64,000 nt of DNA from Cyclobacteriaceae bacterium (GTDB taxonomy: Bacteria; Bacteroidota; Bacteroidia; Cytophagales; Cyclobacteriaceae), in assembly GCA_019638275.1 (NCBI GenBank), contig JAHBUC010000010.1, positions 62,001 through 126,000 of the forward strand, in the 5' to 3' direction. The translations under genes were made by a program, and so were the position numbers. Below, in pieces: positions 18,714 to 29,852 of the stretch (positions are counted from its first letter, which is position 1; each line of letters begins with the position of its first letter). The notes below the pieces were generated by a model. That model was not told the DNA's origin and did no database searches. It saw nothing but the letters and a program-made list of their open reading frames with translations.

Positions 18714-18741
18714 CTTAGTCAAATGATCTGTTAGATAAAGC

Positions 18742-19197
18742 TTACGAATCTTCCTTATTCAACTCAGCAAGCAATTCCTGGTACTTTGCTTTTGTGTCGG
18801 CATTTTCAGCTATGGCTTTCTTTACCTTGTTAAACACAGCGGCCCCTACATATTCAGATGCCAGGGTTTTAAAGGTTTCCTGAATTTTTGCGGTGCCATC
18901 ATCCTTGAATTTCAAAATCTCACGGATAGCCTCAACTTCCTCCGGCTTTGCTTCGGCCTCTGCCAGCTTTGCTTCATCACCAATTATCTTCGACAATTCG
19001 TTGTAGCGGGCTGCCGATACTTTTTCATTGTTTTTGACCATTTCAGAAATGGCATTAATCAGGTCCTCTTTCATGTTGTCGATGGAGTCCATAACAACGG
19101 CATACTTCTTCAACTCTTCATCGGTAACATCTTGCGCGAAAACGCCCTGAACACTCACCATCAGGAAAAACGCCAAACTTAACATCTTGAGCTTCAT
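18742..19197 (-). CDS. Small secreted helical protein (DUF4168-like)
   Basis: 151 residues with a signal peptide (MKLKMLSLAFFLMVSVQGVFA). The rest is charged and almost entirely helical (VTDEELKKYAVVMDSIDNMK, then AEAEAKPEEVEAIREI). The VTDEELKKYA opening is reminiscent of DUF4168 periplasmic proteins; function is unknown. It is transcribed divergently from pckG and ends at a strong hairpin. Confidence 0.6.
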   Translation of the reverse strand: MKLKMLSLAFFLMVSVQGVFAQDVTDEELKKYAVVMDSIDNMKEDLINAISEMVKNNEKVSAARYNELSKIIGDEAKLAEAEAKPEEVEAIREILKFKDDGTAKIQETFKTLASEYVGAAVFNKVKKAIAENADTKAKYQELLAELNKEDS

Positions 19198-19358
19198 AGG
19201 TTATTGGTTTTGTTCAAAATACACTATTTACAAGCTTGCAGTTTAACAGGATATGCCGAAGAATACAAGAAATAATTGCCCGAATTTGCTACCCGGATAA
19301 GTCCACTTTTTTATTCATGCAATCGATTGAACGATTTCATTTTGCCATATTCAATCAG

Positions 19359-19366
19359 TAATTTTG
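19359..19366 (+). promoter_or_regulatory. Perfect TAnnTTTG -7 element of pckG
   Basis: TAATTTTG at 19359-19366 matches the Bacteroidota -7 consensus and lies 21 bases before the ATG at 19388. It overlaps an upstream in-frame TTG (19364), which argues against that TTG as the start codon. Confidence 0.5.
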
Positions 19367-19387
19367 GCGCCTTATTCAACAGCAATT

Positions 19388-21244
19388 ATGACGGACGAAT
19401 TACTTGTAAACGGTACCTATGCCGTAAAACATACTGAGGCAAAGGAATGGATAAAGCAGCTTGCCGACCTGTGCAAGCCCGATCAGATCAGGTGGTGTGA
19501 TGGTTCAAAAGCAGAATACGATGAACTTTGTGAGCAATTGGTAAATAAGGGAACGTTTATCAGGCTAAACCCGGAAAAACGCCCGAACAGTTTTGCTTGT
19601 TTTTCTGATCCAAGTGATGTGGCGCGTGTGGAAGATCGCACGTACATCTGTAGTCGGAAAAAGGAAAATGCAGGCCCAACCAATAATTGGGTTGATCCCA
19701 AAGTAATGAAGCAAACCCTGCAACCCTTGCTGGAAGGTTGTATGCAAGGCCGCACCATGTACGTGATTCCGTTCAGCATGGGGCCTATCGGTTCTGATAT
19801 TTCGCAAATCGGTATTGAAATAACCGACTCTGAATATGTGGTGGTAAACATGCACCTGATGACACGCGTGAGCTCAAAGGTGATGGATTTGTTGGGAGAA
19901 GATGGCGAATACGTGAAATGCCTGCATACAGTTGGCGCACCATTGAAGCCCGGCCAGGAAGATGCCAAATGGCCAACCAATCCAACTACAAAATACATCG
20001 TACATTTTCCGGAAGAGCGTTCAATCGTTTCTTACGGATCGGGATATGGCGGAAACGCCCTGTTGGGTAAGAAGTGTTTTGCCCTTCGCATTGCCTCCGT
20101 AATGGCCAATGATGAGAACTGGCTGGCCGAGCACATGTTGCTTGTAGGAGTTCAGAGTCCGGATGGACAGAAGGATTACGTAGCTGCAGCCTTTCCGAGT
20201 GCCTGCGGTAAAACCAACTTCGCCATGCTAATTCCACCCAAGGAATTTGAAGGCTGGAAAGTAACCACTGTCGGTGATGACATTGCGTGGATAAAGCCGG
20301 GCAAAGACGGCAAGCTTTACGCGATTAACCCCGAAGCCGGATATTTCGGGGTAGCTCCGGGTACCAATCAAAAGACCAACCCGAATGCGATGGCCACCAT
20401 TTCGAGCAATACCATTTTTACCAATGTGGCCATTACCGAAGATGGTGACGTGTGGTGGGAGGGTATGACCAAGGAGCCACCAAAGAACTTAATCGACTGG
20501 CGCGGACAAAAATGGGATCCGTCAGCCGGAAAACCAGCCGCCCACCCGAATAGCCGTTTTACAGTTTCAGCGAAACAAAATCCAGCCATTGACCCCGAAT
20601 GGGAAAACCCGAAAGGTGTTCCGGTAAGTGCGTTTGTATTTGGCGGAAGAAGAAGCACCACCATTCCATTGGTCTATCAATCAGCCAACTGGGCATTTGG
20701 TGTTTACCTGGCTGCCACGATGGGCTCAGAAACAACTGCAGCTGCGTTTGGTGAAGTAGGCAAAGTAAGACGCGATCCGTTTGCCATGTTGCCATTCTGC
20801 GGTTATCACATGGGCGATTACTTCAATCACTGGTTACAATTTGGTCGTGGACTGCCTGCACCGCCACGCATTTATGGCGTGAATTGGTTCCGCAAAGATG
20901 CCAACGGCAATTTCATTTGGCCGGGCTTTGGCGATAACATGCGCGTGTTGAAATGGGTTGTATTAAAAAGCAGGGGAGATGTGAATGCAGTTGAAAGTCC
21001 GATAGGCTGGATGCCTACGTATGATGATATGGATTGGACCGGCCTTGATTTTACACCGGAACAATTTGAGAGCATCATGTCCATTGATCGTGAGGAATGG
21101 AAGGCAGAATTGCTTCAACATGCAGAATTATTTGAGCGCATGTATGATAAGTTGCCAAAAGAGTTTATCTTCATGAGAGAATTGTTGCTCTCCAACCTGT
21201 GGCGATCACCGGAGCGTTGGAAACTGGAGCCCGAACGTTTTTAA
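19388..21244 (+). CDS. pckG: Phosphoenolpyruvate carboxykinase (GTP)
   Basis: Converts oxaloacetate and GTP to PEP, GDP and CO2 in gluconeogenesis. It is the GTP-specific type: about 618 residues, with the kinase-1a P-loop [13 protein letters not shown] carrying the reactive cysteine, the metal/kinase-2 motif VGDDIAW, the [20 protein letters not shown] segment and [15 protein letters not shown]. The ATG at 19388 ([11 protein letters not shown]) is preferred to the TTG 24 bases upstream because the TTG lies inside the promoter box. The enzyme links glycerol, amino-acid and acetate carbon to hexose synthesis; it is monocistronic and closed by a good terminator. Confidence 0.97.
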   Translation: MTDELLVNGTYAVKHTEAKEWIKQLADLCKPDQIRWCDGSKAEYDELCEQLVNKGTFIRLNPEKRPNSFACFSDPSDVARVEDRTYICSRKKENAGPTNNWVDPKVMKQTLQPLLEGCMQGRTMYVIPFSMGPIGSDISQIGIEITDSEYVVVNMHLMTRVSSKVMDLLGEDGEYVKCLHTVGAPLKPGQEDAKWPTNPTTKYIVHFPEERSIVSYGSGYGGNALLGKKCFALRIASVMANDENWLAEHMLLVGVQSPDGQKDYVAAAFPSACGKTNFAMLIPPKEFEGWKVTTVGDDIAWIKPGKDGKLYAINPEAGYFGVAPGTNQKTNPNAMATISSNTIFTNVAITEDGDVWWEGMTKEPPKNLIDWRGQKWDPSAGKPAAHPNSRFTVSAKQNPAIDPEWENPKGVPVSAFVFGGRRSTTIPLVYQSANWAFGVYLAATMGSETTAAAFGEVGKVRRDPFAMLPFCGYHMGDYFNHWLQFGRGLPAPPRIYGVNWFRKDANGNFIWPGFGDNMRVLKWVVLKSRGDVNAVESPIGWMPTYDDMDWTGLDFTPEQFESIMSIDREEWKAELLQHAELFERMYDKLPKEFIFMRELLLSNLWRSPERWKLEPERF

Positions 21245-21271
21245 ATCGAACACCTAAACCTAACCTAGATA

Positions 21272-21299
21272 GAAAGCCCCTTAGCGATGAGGGGCTTTC
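21272..21299 (+). terminator. Rho-independent terminator of pckG
   Basis: GAAAGCCCCT (21272-21281) and AGGGGCTTTC (21290-21299) form a perfect 10-bp stem with an 8-base loop, followed by GCTTTT. Confidence 0.85.
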
Positions 21300-21353
21300 G
21301 CTTTTAAGCTGGCTTCCAAGTAACTTAGCGCACTTGGCGCCTTTGCGTGAAAA

Positions 21354-22826
21354 TTATTCAAAAAACGGCTTCCACTTTTCCTCCGGTGAAGGCTTGGTAA
21401 GCAAGCTCACAACAATCAACATCACCAGTGATGCAATCAGCGAGGGAATGGCAATGTAATCGGTATCGACAGGGAAGAGCCAGAAAGAAACGTTACTTAC
21501 CTCAAGTAATTTGTTTATAACCGGAACAGTCATGCCTGCCATAATAGAAGCAACACCTCCGGCTGGCGTTACCCGCTTCCAGAAAAAGCTGGCAATAAGC
21601 ACAGGTGCAAGCGATGCCCCGATCATCGTGTAGGATATGAACGCCATCTCCAACACCGTTTCAAATTGTGTAACCATGGCAAACGCCACCAGACCGAGTA
21701 TCACAATGCTTACCTGTTGAATGCGAATCAATTTTTTTGAATCTGTAGTCGACTTGAAAAAATATGGTTTTAAAATGTCGTTGGATAGATTGGTAGACGT
21801 TACCATTAAAAATGTATTTCCCGTTGAAAGAATAATGGCCGTACCGGCAGCAAACAACAATGACCCAATTACAACGGGTATCTGTTCAAAACCTATTCTC
21901 AAAATTATTTCTTCCGACATTGCCCGGTTAATCGAACCATCGGCCATAAAGAATCGTGGATCGTTTGAATAAATGGCATAACCAACAACGGCAATCGTGC
22001 ACATTAACACTTCAATGATAACCACCCCAACCAGCATGCCCACAACAGCCTTTTTTGCTGATGAAGAATCTTTTGCAGATGCAAATTTCTGATACATACT
22101 GCTTTCACTCATCAGCAGTAAGAATGTGGGCAGAATAATCCCCAATACCCAAACGGCATCATGCCCTTCAAACAACGAGAGGTATTCCGGGCTTTTGCTT
22201 TCAATGGTTTGAACCACTTCACCCCAACCACCGTGTGCGGCTACGGCAAACGGCAAGGTTAAGGCCATCGCAACAATCATAATAGTGCCGTTAAAGATAT
22301 CAATCGACACAATGGAAATCATTCCGGCAAGTGCGGTGAATGCAATAATAATGATGCAGGTAATGAACGTACCCGTTTGCAAATCGATAGCACCTTCTGA
22401 AAGAATGGAAATAAATCGTCCGCCTCCTTTAAATTGATAGCCTGCAATTACCAGGTACGCAACAATAATGGTAACGGTGCCCAATATCCGGGCGGCTCGG
22501 TTGTAGCGTTGCTCCAATAAATCGGTTAACGTGATTTTGGAAATTTTCCGAACACGCTCGGCTATGAAATAGATTGCGATAATACCGATCCATGCGCCAG
22601 CCGAAAACCACAGTTCACTAAAGCCAGAACGAAAACTCAACCCGGCTGTTCCGAACAAGCTTCCTGAACCGATCCACGTACAAACCAACGTGCCCACCAG
22701 CAGGTAAACCGGTACTCCACGACCGGCCACCATAAAATCTTCTTCACTCTTAACAGTCCTGCTTTTGTAGATGATGATCCCAATCAAAATAACGATATAG
22801 GTAATGCTGACGATGGAGTAAATCAT
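21354..22826 (-). CDS. Sodium:solute symporter family transporter
   Basis: 490 residues with about 13 transmembrane helices. The N-terminus has the SSF pattern: a first helix, then KSRTVKSEEDFMVAGRGVP, then VGTLVCTWIGSGSLFGTAG, which matches the sodium-site region of LeuT-fold SSS proteins. The related helix ISYTMIGASLAPVLIASFFWKR lies near the C-terminus. It imports a solute with Na+ across the inner membrane; the substrate (proline, pantothenate, sugar or other) cannot be inferred. It is transcribed divergently from the OPT transporter gene. Confidence 0.9.
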   Translation of the reverse strand: MIYSIVSITYIVILIGIIIYKSRTVKSEEDFMVAGRGVPVYLLVGTLVCTWIGSGSLFGTAGLSFRSGFSELWFSAGAWIGIIAIYFIAERVRKISKITLTDLLEQRYNRAARILGTVTIIVAYLVIAGYQFKGGGRFISILSEGAIDLQTGTFITCIIIIAFTALAGMISIVSIDIFNGTIMIVAMALTLPFAVAAHGGWGEVVQTIESKSPEYLSLFEGHDAVWVLGIILPTFLLLMSESSMYQKFASAKDSSSAKKAVVGMLVGVVIIEVLMCTIAVVGYAIYSNDPRFFMADGSINRAMSEEIILRIGFEQIPVVIGSLLFAAGTAIILSTGNTFLMVTSTNLSNDILKPYFFKSTTDSKKLIRIQQVSIVILGLVAFAMVTQFETVLEMAFISYTMIGASLAPVLIASFFWKRVTPAGGVASIMAGMTVPVINKLLEVSNVSFWLFPVDTDYIAIPSLIASLVMLIVVSLLTKPSPEEKWKPFFE

Positions 22827-22910
22827 GCCGCTAATTATGTGATGGTTGAGCGCTAAAAGTAAAGAAAATTTGATAGTTTACTGCCTGATTTATGACCAAC
22901 ACCTAACCTC

Positions 22911-24863
22911 ATGGAAGATAAAAAAGCATTTAAGCCTTACATTTCGCCCAGCGATTTTATACCCGAGTTTACAATCAAGGCGGTATTGTTGGGTTCCATT
23001 TTCGGAATCATTTTCGGAGCAGCCACCGTTTACCTTGGCCTTAAAGTTGGCCTTACTGTAAGTGCCTCCATACCCATTGCCGTATTGGCAATTTCTATTT
23101 TCAAAAAGCTGGGTAAGGCAACCATCTTGGAAAACAACATGGTGCAGACCATCGGATCAGCCGGGGAGTCGGTAGCGGCCGGTGTGGTGTTTACTGTTCC
23201 GGCATTGTTGTTTCTGGCGGGTGGCGAAGCCTACTTTCAATACTTCCAGATTTTTGTGCTGGCCCTCGTGGGTGGTGTGCTGGGTGTGTTGTTTATGGTG
23301 CCGTTGCGCAGGGCATTGATTGTAAAAGAGCATGGCAACCTTCCGTATCCGGAAGGTACCGCTTGCGCGGATGTGCTCGTAGCAGGAGAGAAGGGTGGGG
23401 CACTTGCCCGAAATGTGTTTTATGGATTAGGTATTGCCTTCCTGTATAAAGGCTTCATGTCTATTTTGGGTTTGTGGAAAGATGTTCCGCAATATGTATT
23501 CGGAAGATCATCGGCTTTGCCAAATGGTACAATGAATGCAGAAATTACACCAGAGCTCCTTGGCGTAGGCTACATCATCGGGCCGCGCATTGCCGGCATT
23601 ATGGTGGCTGGTGGTGTTCTTTCCTGGTTGGTATTGATTCCGTTAATCACCCTGCTGGGCGATAACCTGACTGCACCAATGGCACCTGAAACTTCCATGC
23701 TGATTTCGGAAATGTCGCCATCACAAATATGGAGTAAGTACATCCGATATATAGGAGCCGGTGCCGTTACGTTTGGCGGTATCATTACGCTTATCAAAAC
23801 ATTGCCAACCATTGTAACTGCGTTTAAAGATTCGTTTAAAGACCTGCGTTCACGTAACGCACAAACCGCTGCTACACAGGTGCGTACGGAAAAGGATGTG
23901 CCGTTAATTTTTGTAGTAGTAGGTTCCATTGCGCTTGTATTCCTGATGGCCATTCTTCCGAATGTTCCGACTAATTTCCTTTCCGCCATCATGATTGTGG
24001 TGTTCGGATTTTTCTTTGTTACCGTAGCCTCACGCATTGTGGGTTTGATTGGTTCGTCCTCAAGTCCGGTATCAGGTATGACCATTGCTACGTTGATGGC
24101 CACCTCGTTGATTTTTATTGGTATTGGCTGGACGGGCGATTTCTATCAACCGATAGCGTTGGTTGTAGGTTCAATTGTGTGTATCGCAGCGGCTAACGCA
24201 GGCGCAACCTCACAGGATTTAAAAACCGGATTTTTAGTGGGTGCAACCCCGATGAAACAGCAAATAGGTTTATTGATTGGTGTGCTCGTTTCTACGGTGG
24301 CCATAGGCTTTACCTTGTTACTGCTTCATGATACGTTGGGTATTGGCATTGTTACAGAAGAACACCCCAATCCGCTTCCTGCGCCTCAAGCCATGCTGAT
24401 GTCGACCGTAATTAAAGGTTTACTCAGCCAGAATTTGCCGTGGGGATTGGTACTGGCCGGTATGGGCCTTTCAGCCGTTGTGGAGTTGTGTGGTGTAAGT
24501 TCGCTGGCTTTTGCGGTTGGCGCCTATTTACCTTTATCGACTACTTCGCCCATTTTTGTTGGCGGATTAATCAAAACCCTTGCGGATAAAGTTGCCAATC
24601 GGAAAGGTGAGGAGTCGGAAGTAAGTTCAGGCGCGTTGTTCAGTTCAGGTTTGATTGCCGGTGGAGCACTTACCGGAATTCTCGTGGCGGTATTGCTCGG
24701 AACCAGTGTGAATACTTCCGAGGGCTCCAAATCAGTGATCGGGGCTATTCACGATTCTGTTCACAGTGTGATTCCGGAGGGAGGCGACTTAATATCCATT
24801 ATTATGTTTGCTGTTCTTGGCTTCATTGTGTTCAGCTTTGCCAAGAAGAAAATAAACGCTTAA
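22911..24863 (+). CDS. OPT family oligopeptide transporter
   Basis: 650 residues and about 15-16 membrane helices. The opening PYISPSDFIPEFTIKAVLLGSIFG, then GAATVYLGLKVGLTVSASIP, NNMVQTIGSAGESVAAGVVF and LPYPEGTACADVL are signatures of the prokaryotic OPT/YSL-like group. These import peptides or metal chelates by proton coupling; the substrate here is unknown. The ATG at 22911 gives the standard start. Confidence 0.92.
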   Translation: MEDKKAFKPYISPSDFIPEFTIKAVLLGSIFGIIFGAATVYLGLKVGLTVSASIPIAVLAISIFKKLGKATILENNMVQTIGSAGESVAAGVVFTVPALLFLAGGEAYFQYFQIFVLALVGGVLGVLFMVPLRRALIVKEHGNLPYPEGTACADVLVAGEKGGALARNVFYGLGIAFLYKGFMSILGLWKDVPQYVFGRSSALPNGTMNAEITPELLGVGYIIGPRIAGIMVAGGVLSWLVLIPLITLLGDNLTAPMAPETSMLISEMSPSQIWSKYIRYIGAGAVTFGGIITLIKTLPTIVTAFKDSFKDLRSRNAQTAATQVRTEKDVPLIFVVVGSIALVFLMAILPNVPTNFLSAIMIVVFGFFFVTVASRIVGLIGSSSSPVSGMTIATLMATSLIFIGIGWTGDFYQPIALVVGSIVCIAAANAGATSQDLKTGFLVGATPMKQQIGLLIGVLVSTVAIGFTLLLLHDTLGIGIVTEEHPNPLPAPQAMLMSTVIKGLLSQNLPWGLVLAGMGLSAVVELCGVSSLAFAVGAYLPLSTTSPIFVGGLIKTLADKVANRKGEESEVSSGALFSSGLIAGGALTGILVAVLLGTSVNTSEGSKSVIGAIHDSVHSVIPEGGDLISIIMFAVLGFIVFSFAKKKINA

Positions 24864-24880
24864 ACGTAGCCAACACTAAC

Positions 24881-25112
24881 TCCCCTCCTGATAAGGAGGG
24901 GCCGGGGGTGGTTGTCTAAGATGCTAAGCATATCTTGTTGAGCTTGGTAAAAAAGAAAATCAGCACTTAGCTTCAAAGATTAAACTACTTTAATTCCCCT
25001 CCTGATAAGGAGGGGCCAGGGCAGGGGTGGTTAGTTCTACCATCGATATATTAGTTGGATGGATTAAACTGCCTCAAGCCAACTCTTGAAAAGGAATGGC
25101 CGGGGGTGGTTA
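24881..25112 (+). repeat. Three tandemly scattered copies of a palindromic intergenic repeat
   Basis: Copies 1 (24881-24912) and 2 (24995-25032) each carry the 8-bp palindrome CCCCTCCT-GATA-AGGAGGGG followed by a GCC(G/A)GGG...GGTGGTT tail. Copy 3 (25080-25112) has a degenerate palindrome but the same tail. All face the same way. The end of copy 3 supplies the TAA stop of the TerB-like gene on the other strand. This element type is widespread in Bacteroidota intergenic regions; its function is unknown, possibly mRNA 3'-end protection or a mobile miniature element. Confidence 0.8.
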
Positions 25113-25487
25113 ATTTGAAATATCAATAATTTCTTTCAGGGCATTCAAAGCCTTTGTTTCTGATTCATCCACCTTGCCATCGGCATTGATGATGTCATAC
25201 ATATCGGTGAACACCTTGTATTTCACTGGAAATTTTACGGAAGAAAAATGACTGAAGGTATCGCGGAATAAGGTCTTCAGTTGTTTTTTGTCGAAGTCAT
25301 CGTACAGGTGCAGTGCTTCGTTAAACTTTTTATTAAAATCTTCACTGGAAGGATAAAGCTTCTTCATTTTTTCCAGGATCACCTGCTTTTCTTCTTCCTG
25401 AAATTCACCATCGGCATGCGCCATGTAGATGTACAGAAACAGTACGAAGTCCTGAAAGTTTTTATGAATCACCATGGGGGAAAACAT
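25110..25487 (-). CDS. TerB-like helical protein
   Basis: About 125 residues from the ATG at 25487; an in-frame GTG at 25499 is a less likely start. Two acidic pairs, AHADGEFQEEE and INADGKVDESE, occur about 80 residues apart at equivalent places in a seven-helix layout, the hallmark of TerB/DjlA N-terminal-like folds that may bind metal. Cytosolic, function unknown. It is located between the repeat cluster and groEL on the same strand as groESL, but the groEL terminator lies between them. Confidence 0.65.
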   Translation of the reverse strand: MFSPMVIHKNFQDFVLFLYIYMAHADGEFQEEEKQVILEKMKKLYPSSEDFNKKFNEALHLYDDFDKKQLKTLFRDTFSHFSSVKFPVKYKVFTDMYDIINADGKVDESETKALNALKEIIDISN

Positions 25488-25542
25488 GTTAACTGCCACA
25501 AGTTACATCAGGCACGCTTAAACCCCAAATGAGCATGCCAAC

Positions 25543-25574
25543 AAAAAAGCCCCATCGTTTCCGACAGGGCTTTC
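25543..25574 (-). terminator. Rho-independent terminator of groESL
   Basis: On the minus strand GAAAGCCC pairs with GGGGCTTT and is followed by a T run (plus-strand AAAAAAGCCCC at 25543-25553 and GGGCTTTC at 25567-25574), 23 bases after the groEL stop. Confidence 0.8.
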
Positions 25575-25596
25575 TCGTTACCTATTAAGATGGGAA

Positions 25597-27526
<1,930 letters not shown>

Positions 27527-27548
27527 ATAGGTAATCGATTTTAGAGTT

Positions 27549-27562
27549 TAACAAATTTGTTA
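27549..27562. promoter_or_regulatory. 14-bp perfect palindrome upstream of groES (candidate operator)
   Basis: TAACAAATTTGTTA at 27549-27562 lies 23 bases upstream of the groES ATG, where a promoter or operator is expected. It is not CIRCE. It may be a heat-shock regulator site, or only an AT-rich coincidence. Confidence 0.35.
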
Positions 27563-27675
27563 CAGATGCGCCTTTAACAGGATTTGTGCCAAGGCTAAAA
27601 GTGGTGCGAATAACGTACTTTCAGATAACAAAATGGCAGGTTTTACAAGGTTTTTGCCCCTTTCTGCCGATAAAT

Positions 27676-27693
27676 CCTGACAGGTTTGTCAGG
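27676..27693. repeat. Short hairpin repeat in the groES-27804 gap
   Basis: CCTGACA (27676-27682) and TGTCAGG (27687-27693) flank GGTT. It resembles the dispersed CCTGACAGGTTT-type intergenic elements of Bacteroidota. Nothing else was recognised in the 277-base gap between the divergent genes. Confidence 0.45.
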
Positions 27694-27803
27694 TTGCTCA
27701 CCGAAGCAGTGTAAATATCCAGCTGAGCCAATTAGCCGTTAGCACATGGAGGGGTTGAAATAAAACCCCCGGAAGTGTAAATTTTAGGTCAAAAAGTAAG
27801 GCT

Positions 27804-28439
27804 ATGGAACATTTGTCGAAGGATTGGCTGACCCAGGGATTGGTTGATTTTGAGTATAAAAAGTATGTGTTGCTGGCTTACCTGAAAAAGGTAAAGCGCT
27901 CGTTTGAGCGGGTTGAACTCTATCCGCACATGGCCGACCTGGTGTTTCACTACCGAAATCTGTTGGCCATCCGGGATAACAAAACGCTGTTGCGGGAATC
28001 CTTTCCCAAGGAGCTTTCATTGGAAGAATTTCATAAGCTGGAACTTAGCTATCGGAAAATGATCGAGGACGATGCCGTGATGAGCGAGTTGGAGTCCATC
28101 ATTGAATTTTCCATTCCGCAGGTAAAGGATTCGCTTCAGGAGGGGTCGGTTATTTTCGAATACGTTGAATCGCAATGCGAGATTTCACCGATAGGCGTAA
28201 CCCCGCTTTATGCGAAAGAGGGATACCTGTTTGTGACGCAGCCCCCTGAGCACGAAACGATTTCAAAAACGCCTATGGTAACATATGAAAGCCTGAAACT
28301 GGATTTGCTTCGCAAGTACAAGGACTTTCCAAACCCGGCAACGTACCTTATTCTTTCTCGGATGAAATTTCCTTTTTCAGAAACGTTGATGCCCGTTGCC
28401 AAGCGTTTATTTGTGAAGCACCTGGCCCACGCGGCATAA
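27804..28439 (+). CDS. Conserved protein of unknown function
   Basis: 211 residues, soluble, no signal peptide. The N-terminal half is helical with many charged and aromatic residues (VDFEYKKYVLLAYLKKVKRS; HMADLVFHYRNLL); the C-terminal half is mixed, containing a strand-rich FEYVESQCEISPIG and YLFVTQPPEHE. No family is recognised with confidence. It appears complete, has a convincing ATG and ends in a good bidirectional terminator shared with secG. Confidence 0.75.
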   Translation: MEHLSKDWLTQGLVDFEYKKYVLLAYLKKVKRSFERVELYPHMADLVFHYRNLLAIRDNKTLLRESFPKELSLEEFHKLELSYRKMIEDDAVMSELESIIEFSIPQVKDSLQEGSVIFEYVESQCEISPIGVTPLYAKEGYLFVTQPPEHETISKTPMVTYESLKLDLLRKYKDFPNPATYLILSRMKFPFSETLMPVAKRLFVKHLAHAA

Positions 28440-28444
28440 AAAAA

Positions 28445-28463
28445 GCCCCGGAAAATCCGGGGC
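28445..28463. terminator. Bidirectional Rho-independent terminator
   Basis: GCCCCGGA (28445-28452) and TCCGGGGC (28456-28463) form an 8-bp GC-rich stem with A runs on the left and ATTTTA on the right, so it can stop both the 27804-28439 transcript and the opposing secG operon. Confidence 0.8.
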
Positions 28464-28493
28464 CATTTTAATATCTCTGAGGCGAAATTTATC

Positions 28494-28835
28494 TTATTCT
28501 TCGCTTTCCGTGCTATCGTCAGTACTTTCTGGCAATGGTAATGTGCTTGCCGGAGCAGCCTGTTCGCTAGCCTTATCGAGAATGTCATTTGAGCCACTGG
28601 CAGACGGAGCTACAAAGTTTGTGGTTAACAAAAGCGCCAATACCATAATGGTAATGGTAAAGCCCCATGTTAGCCTTTCCAGTAAATCGCCTGTTTTCTT
28701 AACGCCAATAATGTTGCTGGCACCTGAGCCACCAAACTGACTGGAAAGACCGCCACCTTTGGCATTTTGTGCCAGAATAACCACCACAAGCAGAAAACAA
28801 ACAAACAAAATCAATCCTACAATGAAACCGAACAT
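28494..28835 (-). CDS. secG: Preprotein translocase subunit SecG
   Basis: 113 residues. Helix 1 (FIVGLILFVCFLLVVVILAQ), the conserved loop NAKGGGLSSQFGG and helix 2 (ERLTWGFTITIMVLALLLTT) are diagnostic of SecG; an acidic C-terminal tail follows, as is common in Bacteroidota. It assists SecYEG in protein export. It is the last gene of the miaB - sigma-54 regulator - lptE - TPR - secG run, 3 bases after the TPR gene. Confidence 0.93.
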   Translation of the reverse strand: MFGFIVGLILFVCFLLVVVILAQNAKGGGLSSQFGGSGASNIIGVKKTGDLLERLTWGFTITIMVLALLLTTNFVAPSASGSNDILDKASEQAAPASTLPLPESTDDSTESEE

Positions 28836-28838
28836 ATG

Positions 28839-29813
28839 CTATTTTCTTAATTCTTCAATTTGAGCCGCAAAGTAAGCCTTTTTTTGTGGAAACTTCCAAA
28901 TAAGCTTTTTGAAGACCTCAATGGCTTTATCCTTTTTGCCCTGACGGATGAGTATTTCAGCCAATGTTTCCGACACGATGTGATCGCTGAACTCACCACT
29001 TTTCAAGGAAGAGGCTAGATCCTGATTTTCGGAAGGTTTGGATTTGGGCGGTGTTATTAACGGGTTCGATTTGATGAATTGCTCTATGATTTCGATTTGT
29101 TCGCGCGTCTTTTCACTTTCAGGCTGAACCTTTTTCCGCGTTGTTTTGATTTCGTTTACCAGTGGCTCCAACTCGGTGGTTTTTTCCTTGCTTTTCTTGA
29201 TCGGCTTTTCCGCCCAGGCAGGTTCTTCCGGTGATGGGGGAACTTTGTTTAATGCTTTAGCCAGTTGAATAATGCGCTCCTTCTTTGATAGCTTTTTGTC
29301 GGACGTTTCAGTTTTCTCCTCCGGTTGCTTTACTTCCTGTTTCTTTTCAGCAGGGGTTTTTTCTTGCTTTTGTATAGGCACTGGTACAGAGCCGTCAAAA
29401 TACGCTTCAAAGTTATGCTTCAGTTCCTGTAAACGCTCCAGGTCATGAATCACTTCATCAGCATAATCAGTTTCGATTGCTTCAGTAGAAGTTACCTGCA
29501 GTTGCTTAACAGCTTTTGTGGTTTGGGTTTCCTTGCTTTCAGGTTGCGCCTGATTTTCTTTTTGTGCCGGAGCAATAACAGTTGATTCTTCAGACATCAG
29601 CTGTTTCAAGGCAGCCCGATCGGTAACATAAACAGCCGCTCGTTGCAAGAGCAATTTCTGATCTGAATGCGCATGGTCCTGAGCAGCCCGTGCAGCGAGT
29701 GCTTGTAAAACCTGGCTATAGGGATATTGGCTGGTTAATGTATAGAGTGTATTCGCTTCTTCTGTGGAAGTGCCTGAATGATGTTTCAGAATATGGGTGA
29801 GTTGATTATCCAC
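28839..29813 (-). CDS. TPR-like cytosolic protein of unknown function
   Basis: 324 residues from a GTG start at 29813; no in-frame ATG lies near. The N-terminal ~70 residues form helical TPR-like pairs (TLYTLTSQYPYSQVLQALAA). A long low-complexity charged middle rich in K, E, P and Q (about 80-270) carries a short conserved patch KKERIIQLAKALNKVPP, and the C-terminus is TPR-like (ETLAEILIRQGKKDKAIEVF). Proteins of this shape next to secG occur across Bacteroidota; the role is unknown. Confidence 0.75.
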   Translation of the reverse strand: MDNQLTHILKHHSGTSTEEANTLYTLTSQYPYSQVLQALAARAAQDHAHSDQKLLLQRAAVYVTDRAALKQLMSEESTVIAPAQKENQAQPESKETQTTKAVKQLQVTSTEAIETDYADEVIHDLERLQELKHNFEAYFDGSVPVPIQKQEKTPAEKKQEVKQPEEKTETSDKKLSKKERIIQLAKALNKVPPSPEEPAWAEKPIKKSKEKTTELEPLVNEIKTTRKKVQPESEKTREQIEIIEQFIKSNPLITPPKSKPSENQDLASSLKSGEFSDHIVSETLAEILIRQGKKDKAIEVFKKLIWKFPQKKAYFAAQIEELRK

Positions 29814-29852
29814 AGCAGTAAACTCCGTACTGTTGGTAAAAATAGATAAAAA

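Noticed and set aside
19364..19387. TTG as start codon of pckG, and likewise TTG at 33797 and 35155
   Set aside because: Each TTG falls inside a TAnnTTTG-type -7 box, and an ATG giving the family-typical N-terminus lies just downstream.
27527..27600. Sigma-54 promoter upstream of groES (TTGGCAC on the minus strand)
   Set aside because: The -24-like TTGGCAC is present but the -12 GC is missing (CTGTT at the expected place).
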